From the NCBI GenBank assembly GCA_018969975.1, contig JAGWXI010000014.1, forward strand, positions 1-43,983: DNA of 43,983 bases, given 5' to 3'. Below are positions 1 to 8,708 of this stretch, piece after piece (position 1 is the first letter of the stretch; each line of letters begins with the position of its first letter). The notes beneath the pieces are model-generated. The model worked only from the letters and a program-made list of their open reading frames with translations, did no database searches and had not been told where the DNA came from. A program made the position numbers and the translations under genes. Source of the stretch: Burkholderiales bacterium. Its GTDB lineage: Bacteria > Pseudomonadota > Gammaproteobacteria > Burkholderiales > Burkholderiaceae_C.

Positions 1-1
1 C

Positions 2-1312
2 CTAACTAACGCACAAAGACGAGTTGGAGAAGAAATAGCCAACGACATACAACGCCCCATTCCCATGCATCGCTTATTGCAAGGCGACGTCGGATCCGGG
101 AAAACCGTAGTCGCTGCATTGGCAGCAGCCATCGCCATCGACAACGGATGGCAGTGCGCCCTCATGGCACCCACCGAAATCTTGGCCGAACAACATTTCC
201 GAAAACTCATAGGTTGGTTAGAACCACTGCTGACCCCATTAGGCAAACGCGTAGCGTGGCTAACCGGTAGCCAAAAGAAAAAAGAACGCACAGAAATGCT
301 GGAACTCATAGCCAGTGGCGAAGCAGCATTGGTAGTCGGTACACACGCAGTAATACAAGAACAAGTGCAATTTAAAAACCTAGCCTTAGCCATCATCGAC
401 GAGCAACATAGATTCGGCGTAGCGCAACGCTTGGCATTGAGAGAAAAAATGCAATCGGATACAGAGCCCCACATGCTCATGATGAGCGCCACCCCCATCC
501 CCAGAACGCTAGCCATGAGCTACTACGCCGACCTAGACGTCTCCACCCTAGACGAACTCCCCCCCGGCCGCACCCCCGTAGTCACCAAACTCATCGCAGA
601 AACCCGCCGTGACGAACTCATTGCCCGCATTCGCCAACAACTCGAAGAAGGCCGGCAGGTCTACTGGGTCTGCCCGCTCATAGAAGAAAGTGAAGCGCTA
701 GACCTCACCAACGCCACCGAAACACATGCCCTACTTACCGAAGCATTGAACCCGCCAGGCGCCAAGCCCGTCATGGTCGGATTGCTCCACTCGCGCATGC
801 CGCCCGCAGAAAAAAAAGCTGTCATGGCCTTGTTTGAAAGTGGGACTATGGGCCTGTTGGTGAGCACCACCGTGATCGAAGTGGGCGTCGATGTCCCCAA
901 TGCCTCGCTCATGGTCATTGAACACGCCGAACGATTTGGCCTCTCACAACTTCACCAACTCAGAGGCCGTGTGGGGCGGGGTGCCGCAGCATCAGCCTGT
1001 GTGCTGATGTACGCAACAGGCGAAAGTGGACGCGTGAGTGAAACAGCTCGTGAACGCTTACGGGCCATGGTCGAAACCTCAGATGGTTTTGAAATTGCCA
1101 GACGCGACTTGGAAATTCGCGGGCCGGGAGAGTTTCTAGGCGCGCGGCAATCGGGCGCCGCCATGCTGCGCTTTGCTGATTTGGCCGTAGACATAGAACT
1201 ATTGGAATGGGCCCGAGCATTAGCCCCCCGCATGCTCGACCAATACCCAGAACTTGCCGAGCGCCATGTGCAACGTTGGTTAGGTGGAAAATCAGACTTC
1301 TTGAAAGCTTAA
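2..1312 (+). CDS. recG: ATP-dependent DNA helicase RecG (5' partial)
   Basis: Superfamily 2 DNA translocase that remodels stalled replication forks and branched DNA. The frame is open from base 2, so the start and the N-terminal wedge domain lie outside the window; about 436 C-terminal residues are present. Seen: the Walker A motif GDVGSGKT about 25 residues in, motif II DEQHRFGV, motif III MSATPIPRTLA, the region TTVIEVGVDVPNA, the motif VI region HQLRGRVGRG, and a RecG-type C-terminus. The DEQH box rather than DEAH is usual for RecG. The first ATG, at 65, falls inside the helicase core and is not a start. oxyR begins 4 bases after the stop, so the two are probably co-transcribed. Confidence 0.97.
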   Translation, partial: LTNAQRRVGEEIANDIQRPIPMHRLLQGDVGSGKTVVAALAAAIAIDNGWQCALMAPTEILAEQHFRKLIGWLEPLLTPLGKRVAWLTGSQKKKERTEMLELIASGEAALVVGTHAVIQEQVQFKNLALAIIDEQHRFGVAQRLALREKMQSDTEPHMLMMSATPIPRTLAMSYYADLDVSTLDELPPGRTPVVTKLIAETRRDELIARIRQQLEEGRQVYWVCPLIEESEALDLTNATETHALLTEALNPPGAKPVMVGLLHSRMPPAEKKAVMALFESGTMGLLVSTTVIEVGVDVPNASLMVIEHAERFGLSQLHQLRGRVGRGAAASACVLMYATGESGRVSETARERLRAMVETSDGFEIARRDLEIRGPGEFLGARQSGAAMLRFADLAVDIELLEWARALAPRMLDQYPELAERHVQRWLGGKSDFLKA

Positions 1313-1316
1313 TTCG

Positions 1317-2282
1317 ATGACCCTGACCGAACTCAAATACATCGTGGCAGTCGCCCGCGAAAAGCACTTTGGCCGTGCGGCCGATGCATGCTTTGTGTCG
1401 CAGCCCACGTTGTCGGTGGCGATTAAAAAACTCGAAGAAGAACTCGACGTCAAGTTGTTTGAGCGTAGCGCCAACGAAGTGGCCGTCACCAATTTGGGCG
1501 AAGAAATCGTGCGCCAAGCGCAAAGCGTATTGGAGCAAGCTGCCAACATCAAAGAAATCGCCAAACGTGGCAAAAACCCGTTGGCTGGGCCGTTGAAGCT
1601 CGGGGTCATCTACACTATCGCGCCCTACCTGTTGCCAGACTTGGTGCGCAACGTCATTCAAAAGTCTCCAGAAATGCCGTTGATGTTGCTCGAAAACTTC
1701 ACCGTCAAATTGCTAGAGATGTTGCGCACTGGCGAGATCGATTGCGCTATCTTGGCCGAGCCTTTTCCAGACGCCGGCTTGGCTACTGCGCCTTTGTACG
1801 ACGAGCCATTCATGGCGGCTGTGCCAAGCAATCACCCTTTGGCAGCAGAAAAAGAAGTCAGCGCCACCGCTTTGAAAAACGAGACCATGTTGTTGCTTGG
1901 AAACGGGCACTGCTTTCGTGACCATGTGTTGGAGGTGTGTCCAGAGTTCGCAAGGTTTTCTACCAACGCTGCTGGCATACAAAAAAGCTTCGAAGGATCT
2001 TCTCTTGAAACTATTAAGCATATGGTGGCTGCTGGGATGGGTGTAACCTTAGTCCCCCGATCAAGCGTGCCAAAAGACGCATGGGACAACTTGCCTAAGC
2101 GCAAAAAAAACGAAGAAACCTACGTACGTTTTTTACCCATCATGGACGAAGGTGGTGGGGAGCCACCCAAGCGACGTGTCGTGCTGGCGTGGCGGCGCAG
2201 TTTTACCCGCTACGAAGCGATTGCGGCTTTACGCAATGCTGTTTATGCGTGCGAACTGCAAGGCTTGACGCGTTTGTCTTGA
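1317..2282 (+). CDS. oxyR: LysR-family peroxide regulator OxyR
   Basis: Transcription factor that senses hydrogen peroxide by disulfide formation and activates catalase and peroxidase genes. The 321 residues match the family length. An N-terminal winged helix (residues 1-60, with [20 protein letters not shown]) is followed by a LysR substrate-binding domain. The segment [12 protein letters not shown] places cysteines at residues 199 and 208, the same spacing and numbering as the redox pair Cys199/Cys208 of E. coli OxyR, which separates it from generic LysR proteins. It sits 4 bases after recG and 4 bases before ubiA. The recG-oxyR pairing is also known from other proteobacteria. No separate promoter is obvious in the short gaps. 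Confidence 0.95.
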   Translation: MTLTELKYIVAVAREKHFGRAADACFVSQPTLSVAIKKLEEELDVKLFERSANEVAVTNLGEEIVRQAQSVLEQAANIKEIAKRGKNPLAGPLKLGVIYTIAPYLLPDLVRNVIQKSPEMPLMLLENFTVKLLEMLRTGEIDCAILAEPFPDAGLATAPLYDEPFMAAVPSNHPLAAEKEVSATALKNETMLLLGNGHCFRDHVLEVCPEFARFSTNAAGIQKSFEGSSLETIKHMVAAGMGVTLVPRSSVPKDAWDNLPKRKKNEETYVRFLPIMDEGGGEPPKRRVVLAWRRSFTRYEAIAALRNAVYACELQGLTRLS

Positions 2283-2286
2283 GCCT

Positions 2287-3192
2287 ATGGAACCGCGTTG
2301 GCGTTTATATCTAGATTTGATTCGCTGGAACCGACCGGCTGGCTGGTTGTTGTTGCTGTGGCCTTCGCTCTCAGGCCTGTGGATCGCCGCGGGTGGCTGG
2401 CCTGGCTGGCATTTGATGGGTGTGTTTGTGGCGGGAACCGTTCTGATGCGCAGTGCGGGTTGTTGCATCAACGATGTAGCAGACCGCGAGTTCGATAAGC
2501 ACGTTAAACGCACGGCCCAAAGGCCTGTCACCCGAGGGGCCGTCACTGTTCGTCAAGCCTTGCTGTTGGGGGCTGTTTTGGCATTACTGGCATTTGGCTT
2601 AGTGCTGACCACCAATCCTGCAGCAGTGGCCTTGTCCTTTGTAGCCTTGGCCGTGACTTTGATATACCCCTATGCCAAGCGGGTGGTGTCCATGCCACAG
2701 GCTGTCCTGGGTGTGGCTTTTAGCTTTGGAATTCCTATGGCATTTGCTGCTGTCAGAGGCGCCGGATTGGCTTGGCAAGAAATAACCATTAACTCTTTGA
2801 CGCAATGCGTGCCTTGGCAGGCCTGGGCTTTTTGGGCTTTCAACCTGTTCTGGGTCTTAGCGTACGACACCGAATACGCCATGGTTGACCGTGACGATGA
2901 TCTGCAGATAGGCATGAAGACCTCTGCAATCACGCTGGGTGAGAACGATGTGCTTGCTGTAATGCTGTTTTATGTTGTGTTTCTCAGCGGCTGGGGGGCG
3001 CTGTTACAAGAACAAGCACTTGGGTGGCCTTGGATGGTGGCACTTGTTGTTTCAATTGCGCAAGTTTTGTGGCACTTTCAACTCATTAAAAACCGAACCC
3101 GAGAGGGGTGTTTCAAGGCTTTTCGAATGAACCATTGGCTAGGTGCCAGTGTTTTTGCTGGCATTGTGGCGGGATTTAGCTTGCCCAGCTAA
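2287..3192 (+). CDS. ubiA: 4-hydroxybenzoate octaprenyltransferase UbiA
   Basis: Integral membrane prenyltransferase that attaches the polyprenyl tail to 4-hydroxybenzoate in ubiquinone synthesis. The 301-residue protein is mostly hydrophobic helices. It carries both Asp-rich motifs that bind magnesium diphosphate: NDVADREFD at residues 62-70 and [12 protein letters not shown] at residues 194-205. The start ATG lies 4 bases after the oxyR stop, and it is the only in-frame start that leaves the usual short N-terminus. A strong intrinsic terminator follows 10 bases after the stop, so recG-oxyR-ubiA looks like the end of a transcription unit. Confidence 0.96.
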   Translation: MEPRWRLYLDLIRWNRPAGWLLLLWPSLSGLWIAAGGWPGWHLMGVFVAGTVLMRSAGCCINDVADREFDKHVKRTAQRPVTRGAVTVRQALLLGAVLALLAFGLVLTTNPAAVALSFVALAVTLIYPYAKRVVSMPQAVLGVAFSFGIPMAFAAVRGAGLAWQEITINSLTQCVPWQAWAFWAFNLFWVLAYDTEYAMVDRDDDLQIGMKTSAITLGENDVLAVMLFYVVFLSGWGALLQEQALGWPWMVALVVSIAQVLWHFQLIKNRTREGCFKAFRMNHWLGASVFAGIVAGFSLPS

Positions 3193-3196
3193 TCGC

Positions 3197-3421
3197 TCAC
3201 TGGCCCTTAGCGCGGCGGGCCTTTTTTTTCTTGAGCTTTTTCTTTTTACTCTTTTTGTTGGCCTTGCTGGGTTCCGGGGATGCAGCTTTATCGGTGTTAG
3301 CTAGTAGGGGAGCTGTCTTGGCAACAGTCTGCGCACTGGTTGCAGAGGGCGTCACGGTTTGAGCAGACACAACAAATGACAGGGTAACAGTGGCAAGAAG
3401 AGTTGAGAGAAGCTTGTGCAT
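3197..3421 (-). CDS. Small exported Lys-rich protein (hypothetical)
   Basis: I do not recognise this gene. The 74-residue product has a plausible Sec signal peptide (basic MHK start, hydrophobic stretch LLSTLLATVTLSFVVSA, cut near residue 20). A Thr/Ser/Ala-rich middle follows, and the strongly basic tail has about 15 Lys or Arg in the last 20 residues. It lies 36 bases downstream of proC in the same direction and converges on ubiA with a 4-base gap. No good ribosome-binding site precedes the ATG. The 3' end overlaps the ubiA terminator, so part of the Lys tail could be a by-product of the T-run. The signal peptide argues for a real gene; confidence is moderate. Confidence 0.5.
   Translation of the reverse strand: MHKLLSTLLATVTLSFVVSAQTVTPSATSAQTVAKTAPLLANTDKAASPEPSKANKKSKKKKLKKKKARRAKGQ
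3202..3229 (+). terminator. Intrinsic terminator after ubiA
   Basis: The stem GGCCC (3202-3206) pairs with GGGCC (3217-3221), with a GC-rich loop, and eight T residues follow directly (3222-3229). This is a textbook rho-independent terminator for the plus-strand recG-oxyR-ubiA unit. It lies inside the 3' end of the minus-strand small gene, whose lysine codons supply the T-run on the other strand. Confidence 0.85.
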
Positions 3422-3457
3422 GGTTCGTGTGCTTGAAAGTAGTGGGGTGATTCTCGC

Positions 3458-4324
3458 TCAATCGTTTTTGCCAAAGGCATCACCCAAGACTTGGGCCCGT
3501 GCCTGAGCAGCCTTGATAGCGTCTTGGAATAGCACGTCAACTTGTGCCGATTGCAGACAAGCAATAGCAGCATGGGTGGTGCCGCCTTTGGAGGTAACGC
3601 GGTCTCGTAGAACGGAAACCGGATCTTGCGCGCTTTGTGCCAATGCGCTTGCGCCTACAAAGGTACCAATGGCGAGCTGTTTAGCCTGCTCTGCAGATAA
3701 ACCCATACCAATTGCGGCTTTTTCCATCGCCTCCATAAAGAAAAAGACGTAAGCAGGACCAGACCCCGAAACCGCGGTGATTGCGTCCATTTGCGCCTCA
3801 TCACTGACCCACAGAAATTGCCCCGTACTAGCTACCAGCCATTGAACCCAAGTTTTATCGCCTACTGAAACCCCGGGCCGCGCAAACAAGCCCGTTTGTC
3901 CCAGCCCTACCAAGGCGGGCGTGTTGGGCATGGCGCGGACGATGCGTTGCGAATCCAGCCATTGGGCCAAGCTGTCGCTTCGAATGCCTGCAGCTACGCT
4001 CAGATGCAAAGCTTGCTTGCAAAACAATCCTGCTTGCCCGACTGCTTCACGCAAGTTTTGGGGTTTGACGGCCCAAACAACTAATTCGGCTTTCCCCAAG
4101 GACTGGTCAGCTGTCGACAGGGGAGCCAATCCGAATTGGTCGCGTAGGCTCGCGCGCGTCGTTGCAAAAGGCTCAACAACCGTCAACTTTTCAAGAGGAA
4201 GCCCTTGTTTAACCAACCCGCCAATCATGGCGCTTGCCATATTGCCCCCCCCAATAAACGCAATGTGCGGCTTTGCGGCGCTCTGGTCGGTTGTAAAAGT
4301 AGTGGTGGAACGCGAAGACGTCAT
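3458..4324 (-). CDS. proC: Pyrroline-5-carboxylate reductase
   Basis: Last step of proline synthesis: NAD(P)H-dependent reduction of pyrroline-5-carboxylate in the cytoplasm. The 288 residues carry a Rossmann nucleotide-binding motif IGGGNMASAMIGGL at residues 24-37. The family C-terminal signature covers SGSGPAYVFFFMEAM through DRVTSKGGTTHAAI. The N-terminus is about 18 residues longer than the E. coli protein; no internal ATG before the Rossmann motif offers a shorter start. The gene is divergent from the ribosomal operon, with a shared 270-base upstream region, and is followed by the small Lys-rich gene. Confidence 0.95.
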   Translation of the reverse strand: MTSSRSTTTFTTDQSAAKPHIAFIGGGNMASAMIGGLVKQGLPLEKLTVVEPFATTRASLRDQFGLAPLSTADQSLGKAELVVWAVKPQNLREAVGQAGLFCKQALHLSVAAGIRSDSLAQWLDSQRIVRAMPNTPALVGLGQTGLFARPGVSVGDKTWVQWLVASTGQFLWVSDEAQMDAITAVSGSGPAYVFFFMEAMEKAAIGMGLSAEQAKQLAIGTFVGASALAQSAQDPVSVLRDRVTSKGGTTHAAIACLQSAQVDVLFQDAIKAAQARAQVLGDAFGKND

Positions 4325-4398
4325 AGAAGAAGAGGGGAAGACAAGACTGCAGTGATTGTCTGAGATTTACAACAATGCAAGGTGCGCCAACAAGCTTA

Positions 4399-4428
4399 TT
4401 GACGAAGGCCACAAAAACATGGCATAAT
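4399..4428 (+). promoter_or_regulatory. Sigma-70 promoter of the spc/alpha ribosomal operon
   Basis: TTGACG (4399-4404) and CATAAT (4423-4428) are separated by 18 bases, each matching the consensus at 5 of 6 positions. The bases after the -10 (TTGCGGC) are GC-rich, as is usual for promoters under stringent control. Transcription would start near 4435, about 160 bases before rplN. It is the best promoter-like sequence I see between proC and rplN. Confidence 0.75.
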
Positions 4429-4434
4429 TTGCGG

Positions 4435-4596
4435 CTTCGCTTTAAAGAAGCGGAGCAATCTGCCCCAAATTGAAGTGTCTTGAGTGGTTCAAGACGTGGA
4501 TGACGGGCCCAAGACTGATTAGTATTTTTGAGAGCTTCGAGCCTGATTCAGGTTTGAACTAATCAAAAAAACTGATGCAAGTTGGGAATACAAGAA
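4435..4596 (+). promoter_or_regulatory. Structured 5' leader of the spc operon
   Basis: About 160 bases lie between the predicted start site and rplN. Three hairpins can be read directly. CGCTT/AAGCG lies at 4438-4452. GTCTTGA/TCAAGAC (4477-4483 with 4489-4495, loop GTGGT) is perfect over 7 pairs. GATTAGT/ACTAATC (4517-4523 with 4558-4564) encloses a smaller CCTGATTCAGG hairpin at 4542-4552. None ends in a U-tract, so it is not an intrinsic terminator. Long structured leaders of ribosomal protein operons often bind one of the encoded proteins; that role here is inference. The predicted hairpins stop 32 bases before the rplN start and so leave its ribosome-binding region free. Confidence 0.55.
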
Positions 4597-4965
4597 ATGA
4601 TACAAACTGAATCTCGGTTAGACGTCGCCGACAACACGGGTGCGAAATCCGTTTTGTGCATCAAGGTGCTTGGCGGCTCCAAGCGTCGCTACGCAAGCGT
4701 AGGCGACATTATCAAGGTGAGCGTTAAAGAAGCCGCTCCGCGGGGTCGCGTTAAAAAGGGCGAGATCTACAGCGCGGTTGTGGTTCGCACTGCCAAAGGC
4801 ATACGCCGTGGCGATGGCTCACTCGTCAAATTCGATGGCAACGCAGCTGTGTTGCTCAATGCAAAGTTGGAGCCTATTGGCACCCGCATCTTCGGCCCAG
4901 TTACGCGTGAATTGCGTACTGAGAAGTTCATGAAGATCGTGTCTTTGGCTCCTGAAGTTCTGTAA
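4597..4965 (+). CDS. rplN: 50S ribosomal protein L14
   Basis: Large-subunit protein at the interface with 30S. I chose the ATG at 4597, giving [19 protein letters not shown] and the canonical 122 residues. An upstream TTG at 4582 would add five residues not found in the family. The L14 signature with [20 protein letters not shown] is clear. This is the first gene of the spc operon. The usual preceding genes rpmC and rpsQ are absent: proC lies upstream in the opposite direction, so this operon has its own promoter. Confidence 0.97.
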   Translation: MIQTESRLDVADNTGAKSVLCIKVLGGSKRRYASVGDIIKVSVKEAAPRGRVKKGEIYSAVVVRTAKGIRRGDGSLVKFDGNAAVLLNAKLEPIGTRIFGPVTRELRTEKFMKIVSLAPEVL

Positions 4966-4975
4966 GGACTGGCCC

Positions 4976-5296
4976 ATGAACAAGATTCGTAAAGGCGACC
5001 AAGTCATCGTTCTCGCTGGACGTGACAAGGGCAAGCGTGGCGTTGTGTCGCTGCGTAAAGATGACAGCCACTTGGTGGTTGAAGGCATTAATCTGGTGAA
5101 AAAACACACCAAGCCCAACCCCATGGCGGGTTCGCAAGGTGGCATTGTTGAAAAAACTATGCCGATTCACCAATCCAACGTGGCTATCTACAACGCCACA
5201 ACCGGTCGTGCAGACCGCGTGGGCATCAAGGTCCTGGCTGATGGCAGCAAAGTGCGCGTCTTCAAGTCCAGCGGCGAAGAAATTAAGGTGGCATAA
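4976..5296 (+). CDS. rplX: 50S ribosomal protein L24
   Basis: Assembly-initiating protein that binds the 5' domain of 23S rRNA. The 106 residues open with a KOW motif ([20 protein letters not shown], residues 3-22). The gene starts 10 bases after rplN with an AAGGA-like site before the ATG, and ends 2 bases before rplE, in the standard spc order. Confidence 0.97.
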   Translation: MNKIRKGDQVIVLAGRDKGKRGVVSLRKDDSHLVVEGINLVKKHTKPNPMAGSQGGIVEKTMPIHQSNVAIYNATTGRADRVGIKVLADGSKVRVFKSSGEEIKVA

Positions 5297-5298
5297 AC

Positions 5299-5838
5299 AT
5301 GGCACGTTTACAACAACACTACCGCGAAAAGCTCGTTCCTGAGTTGACAGCCAAGTTTGGCTACAAGTCACCCATGGAGGTGCCGCGTTTAACCAAAATC
5401 ACCCTGAACATGGGCGTCAGCGAAGCAGTGGCTGATAAAAAGGTGATGGATAGCGCTGTCGGCGACTTGACCAAAATTGCGGGTCAAAAGCCTGTGGTTA
5501 CCAAGGCTAAGAAGGCGATCGCTGGTTTCAAAATCCGCGAACAACAACCTATCGGTTGCATGGTCACTTTGCGTGGCGTACAGATGTATGAATTCCTCGA
5601 CCGCTTCGTGACCATCGCGTTGCCCCGCGTGCGTGACTTCCGTGGTATTTCCGGTCGTGCCTTTGATGGCCGCGGTAACTACAACATCGGCGTCAAAGAG
5701 CAAATCATTTTCCCTGAGATTGAGTACGACAAAGTCGACGCACTGCGCGGCCTCAATATCAGCATTACCACGACGGCCAAAACAGACGACGAGTGCAAAG
5801 CACTGCTCGCTGGCTTTCGTTTCCCGTTCAAGAACTGA
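5299..5838 (+). CDS. rplE: 50S ribosomal protein L5
   Basis: Binds 5S rRNA and forms part of the central protuberance. The 179 residues are the family length. The conserved segments [17 protein letters not shown] and [18 protein letters not shown] are seen. Its start is 2 bases after the rplX stop, so translation is probably coupled. In E. coli, protein S8 represses the spc operon at the start of this gene; I did not identify the equivalent RNA structure here. Confidence 0.97.
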   Translation: MARLQQHYREKLVPELTAKFGYKSPMEVPRLTKITLNMGVSEAVADKKVMDSAVGDLTKIAGQKPVVTKAKKAIAGFKIREQQPIGCMVTLRGVQMYEFLDRFVTIALPRVRDFRGISGRAFDGRGNYNIGVKEQIIFPEIEYDKVDALRGLNISITTTAKTDDECKALLAGFRFPFKN

Positions 5839-5846
5839 GGTGACAC

Positions 5847-6152
5847 GTGGCTAAAGTAGCTTTGATTGAGCGCGAACTCAAGCGCGACAGACTGGTAGCA
5901 AAGTACGCAGCAAAGTATGCGGAACTCAAATCCATTGCAGGCGATGCAAAACGCAGCGACGAAGAGCGTGCTGCTGCACGTTTGGGCTTGCAAAAACTAC
6001 CCCGTAACGCAAACCCCACCCGTCAACGCAACCGTTGTGAAATCACCGGTCGCCCACGCGGCACATTCCGCCAATTTGGCCTCGGCCGCGCCAAGATCCG
6101 CGAACTTGCTTTCCAAGGCAATATTCCCGGCATCACCAAGGCCAGCTGGTAA
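5847..6152 (+). CDS. rpsN: 30S ribosomal protein S14 (zinc-free long form)
   Basis: Small-subunit head protein. The start is GTG at 5847, 8 bases after rplE and preceded by GAGGTGA. The 101-residue form, with only one cysteine (in [11 protein letters not shown]), is the long C-minus type that does not bind zinc, unlike the short 61-residue CxxC form. The C-terminus [11 protein letters not shown] is typical. Confidence 0.96.
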   Translation: MAKVALIERELKRDRLVAKYAAKYAELKSIAGDAKRSDEERAAARLGLQKLPRNANPTRQRNRCEITGRPRGTFRQFGLGRAKIRELAFQGNIPGITKASW

Positions 6153-6170
6153 TCGGTCAGGAGATATTCA

Positions 6171-6566
6171 ATGAGCATGAGTGACCCAATCGCCGATTTG
6201 CTGACTCGCATTCGCAATGCGCAAATGGTGGCAAAACCTACCGTCATGGTGCCTTCTTCCAAGGTCAAGATTGCCATCGCGCAAGTCTTGAAAGAAGAGG
6301 GATACATCGACGGATTCCAAGTCAAACAAGACGCTGGCAAAAGCGAACTTGAGATTTCTCTCAAGTACTACGCTGGCCGTCCAGTGATCGAGCGTATCGA
6401 GCGCGTCAGCCGTCCTGGCTTGCGCGTATACAAAGGCTGCGATGCCATTCCTAGCGTGATGAACGGCTTAGGCGTGGCTATCGTGACGACGCCAAAAGGC
6501 GTGATGACTGATCGCAAAGCGCGTGCTACCGGTGTCGGTGGCGAAGTGCTCTGCTACGTCGCTTAA
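6171..6566 (+). CDS. rpsH: 30S ribosomal protein S8
   Basis: Binds the central domain of 16S rRNA and is the translational repressor of the spc operon in E. coli. The 131 residues begin [18 protein letters not shown]. Two in-frame ATGs (6171 and 6177) lie close together; the first follows an AGGAGA site at a good distance and is preferred. The C-terminal end [11 protein letters not shown] is the usual S8 ending. Confidence 0.97.
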   Translation: MSMSDPIADLLTRIRNAQMVAKPTVMVPSSKVKIAIAQVLKEEGYIDGFQVKQDAGKSELEISLKYYAGRPVIERIERVSRPGLRVYKGCDAIPSVMNGLGVAIVTTPKGVMTDRKARATGVGGEVLCYVA

Positions 6567-6589
6567 CCCCAGCACAAGGAGATATACAC

Positions 6590-7123
6590 ATGTCCCGAGT
6601 TGGAAAAATGCCCGTCACCGTGCCACAAGGTGTGGACGTGACCATCAATGCATCACAAATCAGCGTCAAAGGCACGGGCGGTACGCTGTCCATCGCCGCA
6701 AATGCTTTGGTCACCGTTGCTAACAACGCTGGCTCCGTCAGTTTTATTCCCGCCAACGAGTCACGCGAAGCCAACGCCATGAGCGGAACTTTGCGCCAGT
6801 TGTTCAACAACATGGTGATCGGCGTGTCCAAAGGCTTCGAGAAGAAGTTAACTTTGGTTGGTGTGGGTTACAAAGCCCAAGCTAGTGGTGCCAAGCTCAA
6901 CCTGTCGGTGGGTTTCTCTCACCCCGTTGATAAACAAATGCCTGCTGGTATCAAGGTGGAAACACCTGCACCTACCGAGATCATCATCAAGGGTGCGGAC
7001 CGCCAGCGCGTAGGCCAAGTAGCCGCTGAGATTCGTGCGATCCGACCCCCAGAGCCTTACAAAGGCAAGGGCATCCGCTATGCAGATGAAAAGATCACGA
7101 TCAAAGAGACTAAGAAGAAATAA
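6590..7123 (+). CDS. rplF: 50S ribosomal protein L6
   Basis: Two-domain protein near the factor-binding site of the large subunit, 177 residues. It starts [17 protein letters not shown] and carries the C-terminal signature [16 protein letters not shown]. An AAGGAGATATA ribosome-binding site precedes the ATG. It stands in standard spc order between rpsH and rplR. Confidence 0.97.
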   Translation: MSRVGKMPVTVPQGVDVTINASQISVKGTGGTLSIAANALVTVANNAGSVSFIPANESREANAMSGTLRQLFNNMVIGVSKGFEKKLTLVGVGYKAQASGAKLNLSVGFSHPVDKQMPAGIKVETPAPTEIIIKGADRQRVGQVAAEIRAIRPPEPYKGKGIRYADEKITIKETKKK

Positions 7124-7134
7124 GGAGCTGCAAT

Positions 7135-7500
7135 ATGTTGAACAAAAAAGAGCAGCGACTGCGCAGAGCGCGTCAAACCCGTATCCGTATTGCCAATCAA
7201 GGCGTAGCCCGTTTGACCGTCAGCCGCAGCAACCTACACATCTACGCCAGCGTGATTTCTGGCTGTGGAACCAAAATTATTGCTGCTGCTTCCACCGCAG
7301 AAGCAGACGTTCGCAAGTCCTTGGGCGCAACCGGCAAGGGCGGCAATATCAATGCCGCGCAAGTCATTGGTAAGCGCATTGCTGAAAAAGCCAAAGCCGC
7401 AGGCGTTGAAAAGGTCGCGTTTGACCGTGCAGGCTTCGCCTACCACGGCCGCGTCAAGGCTTTGGCTGACGCAGCCCGCGAAGCTGGCTTGCAGTTCTGA
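7135..7500 (+). CDS. rplR: 50S ribosomal protein L18
   Basis: 5S rRNA-binding protein of the central protuberance. The 121 residues have the basic N-terminus ([16 protein letters not shown]) and the C-terminal [20 protein letters not shown] that mark the family. The ATG follows a TAAGGAGC site 11 bases after rplF. Confidence 0.97.
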   Translation: MLNKKEQRLRRARQTRIRIANQGVARLTVSRSNLHIYASVISGCGTKIIAAASTAEADVRKSLGATGKGGNINAAQVIGKRIAEKAKAAGVEKVAFDRAGFAYHGRVKALADAAREAGLQF

Positions 7501-7524
7501 TCGAACAAGAATTGGAAAACACAC

Positions 7525-8043
7525 ATGGCTAAATTACAGGCAAACACCAAAACTGACGGACCAGAAGACGGTCTGAAGGAAAAAATGATCGCGGTCAACC
7601 GCGTCACCAAAGTGGTCAAGGGCGGACGTATTCTCGGCTTCGCAGCTTTGACAGTCGTTGGTGACAATGACGGCCGCGTTGGCATGGGCAAAGGCAAATC
7701 AAAAGAAGTGCCAGCTGCTGTGCAAAAGGCAATGGAAGAAGCCCGCCGCAACATGATGAAAGTGTCTTTGAAGAACGGCACTATTCACCACACCGTACAT
7801 GGTCGCCATGGCGCCGCAAACGTGATGATGATTCCCGCACCTAAGGGTACTGGCATCATTGCAGGCGGCCCTATGCGTGCCGTGTTCGAAGTGATGGGCA
7901 TTACCGACATCGTGGCAAAAAGCCATGGCACTTCTAATCCTTACAACATGGTTCGCGCCACGTTGGACGCATTGAAAAATTCCACCACGGCTTCTGAAGT
8001 AGCGGCCAAGCGTGGCAAGAACGTCGAAGACATCTTCGCCTGA
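7525..8043 (+). CDS. rpsE: 30S ribosomal protein S5
   Basis: Small-subunit protein that takes part in decoding accuracy and mRNA unwinding at the entry channel. 172 residues, with the S5 N-terminal signature ([20 protein letters not shown]) and the C-terminal fold containing [17 protein letters not shown]. The start ATG is 24 bases after rplR, a slightly wider gap than its neighbours, with an AAGAATTGGAA stretch before it. Confidence 0.97.
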   Translation: MAKLQANTKTDGPEDGLKEKMIAVNRVTKVVKGGRILGFAALTVVGDNDGRVGMGKGKSKEVPAAVQKAMEEARRNMMKVSLKNGTIHHTVHGRHGAANVMMIPAPKGTGIIAGGPMRAVFEVMGITDIVAKSHGTSNPYNMVRATLDALKNSTTASEVAAKRGKNVEDIFA

Positions 8044-8057
8044 TATCGGAGCATTCG

Positions 8058-8246
8058 ATGAGCACATCTGCACAACAAACCGTCAAAGTCCAATTGGTGC
8101 GTAGCCCCATTGGTACCAAAGAATCGCACCGCGCCACTGTCCGTGGCTTGGGTCTGCGCAAGCTCAACTCTGTGAGTGAGTTGCAAGACACCCCCGCTGT
8201 GCGCGGCATGATCAACAAGATCAGTTACCTGGTCAAAGTTCTCTAA
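8058..8246 (+). CDS. rpmD: 50S ribosomal protein L30
   Basis: Small large-subunit protein, 62 residues. It contains [20 protein letters not shown] and the family segment [20 protein letters not shown]. It is preceded by a CGGAG site and placed as expected between rpsE and rplO. Confidence 0.96.
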   Translation: MSTSAQQTVKVQLVRSPIGTKESHRATVRGLGLRKLNSVSELQDTPAVRGMINKISYLVKVL

Positions 8247-8255
8247 AGGTCCGTT

Positions 8256-8687
8256 ATGGAACTCAATGACATCCAACATGCACCTGGTGCAAAACACGCA
8301 AAACGCCGCGTTGGTCGCGGTATTGGTTCAGGCCTAGGCAAAACTGCTGGCCGTGGCCACAAAGGTCAAAAATCACGTGCTGGCGGCTACCATAAAGTCG
8401 GGTTCGAAGGCGGACAAATGCCTTTGCAACGCCGCTTGCCCAAACGCGGATTCAAGTCAGCCTCTTTGAAGTACAACGCTGAAATCACATTGGCTACGTT
8501 AGAGCAACTTGGTCAAGCTGAGGTCAACATATTGACATTGAAAACAGCTGGGCTAGTTTCTGCAATTGCCAAAGTAGTCAAGGTCATCAAGACTGGCGAA
8601 ATTAAAAAAGCAGTCAAACTTAACGGTATTGGAACTACTGCTGCTGCCAAAGCAGCAATCGAAGCCGCTGGCGGTTCGGTCAACTAA
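8256..8687 (+). CDS. rplO: 50S ribosomal protein L15
   Basis: Late-assembly large-subunit protein of 143 residues. The Gly/Arg-rich N-terminus ([20 protein letters not shown], residues 17-36) and the segment [15 protein letters not shown] are diagnostic. It follows rpmD by 9 bases and precedes secY, the usual arrangement. Confidence 0.97.
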   Translation: MELNDIQHAPGAKHAKRRVGRGIGSGLGKTAGRGHKGQKSRAGGYHKVGFEGGQMPLQRRLPKRGFKSASLKYNAEITLATLEQLGQAEVNILTLKTAGLVSAIAKVVKVIKTGEIKKAVKLNGIGTTAAAKAAIEAAGGSVN

Positions 8688-8708
8688 TCATTAGCAGAGA
8701 CTAAGCGC

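Noticed and set aside
960-1661. Open minus-strand frame of 233 codons across the recG-oxyR junction
   Set aside because: It lies antisense to two clear genes, its composition is that of a shadow frame, and it resembles no family I know.
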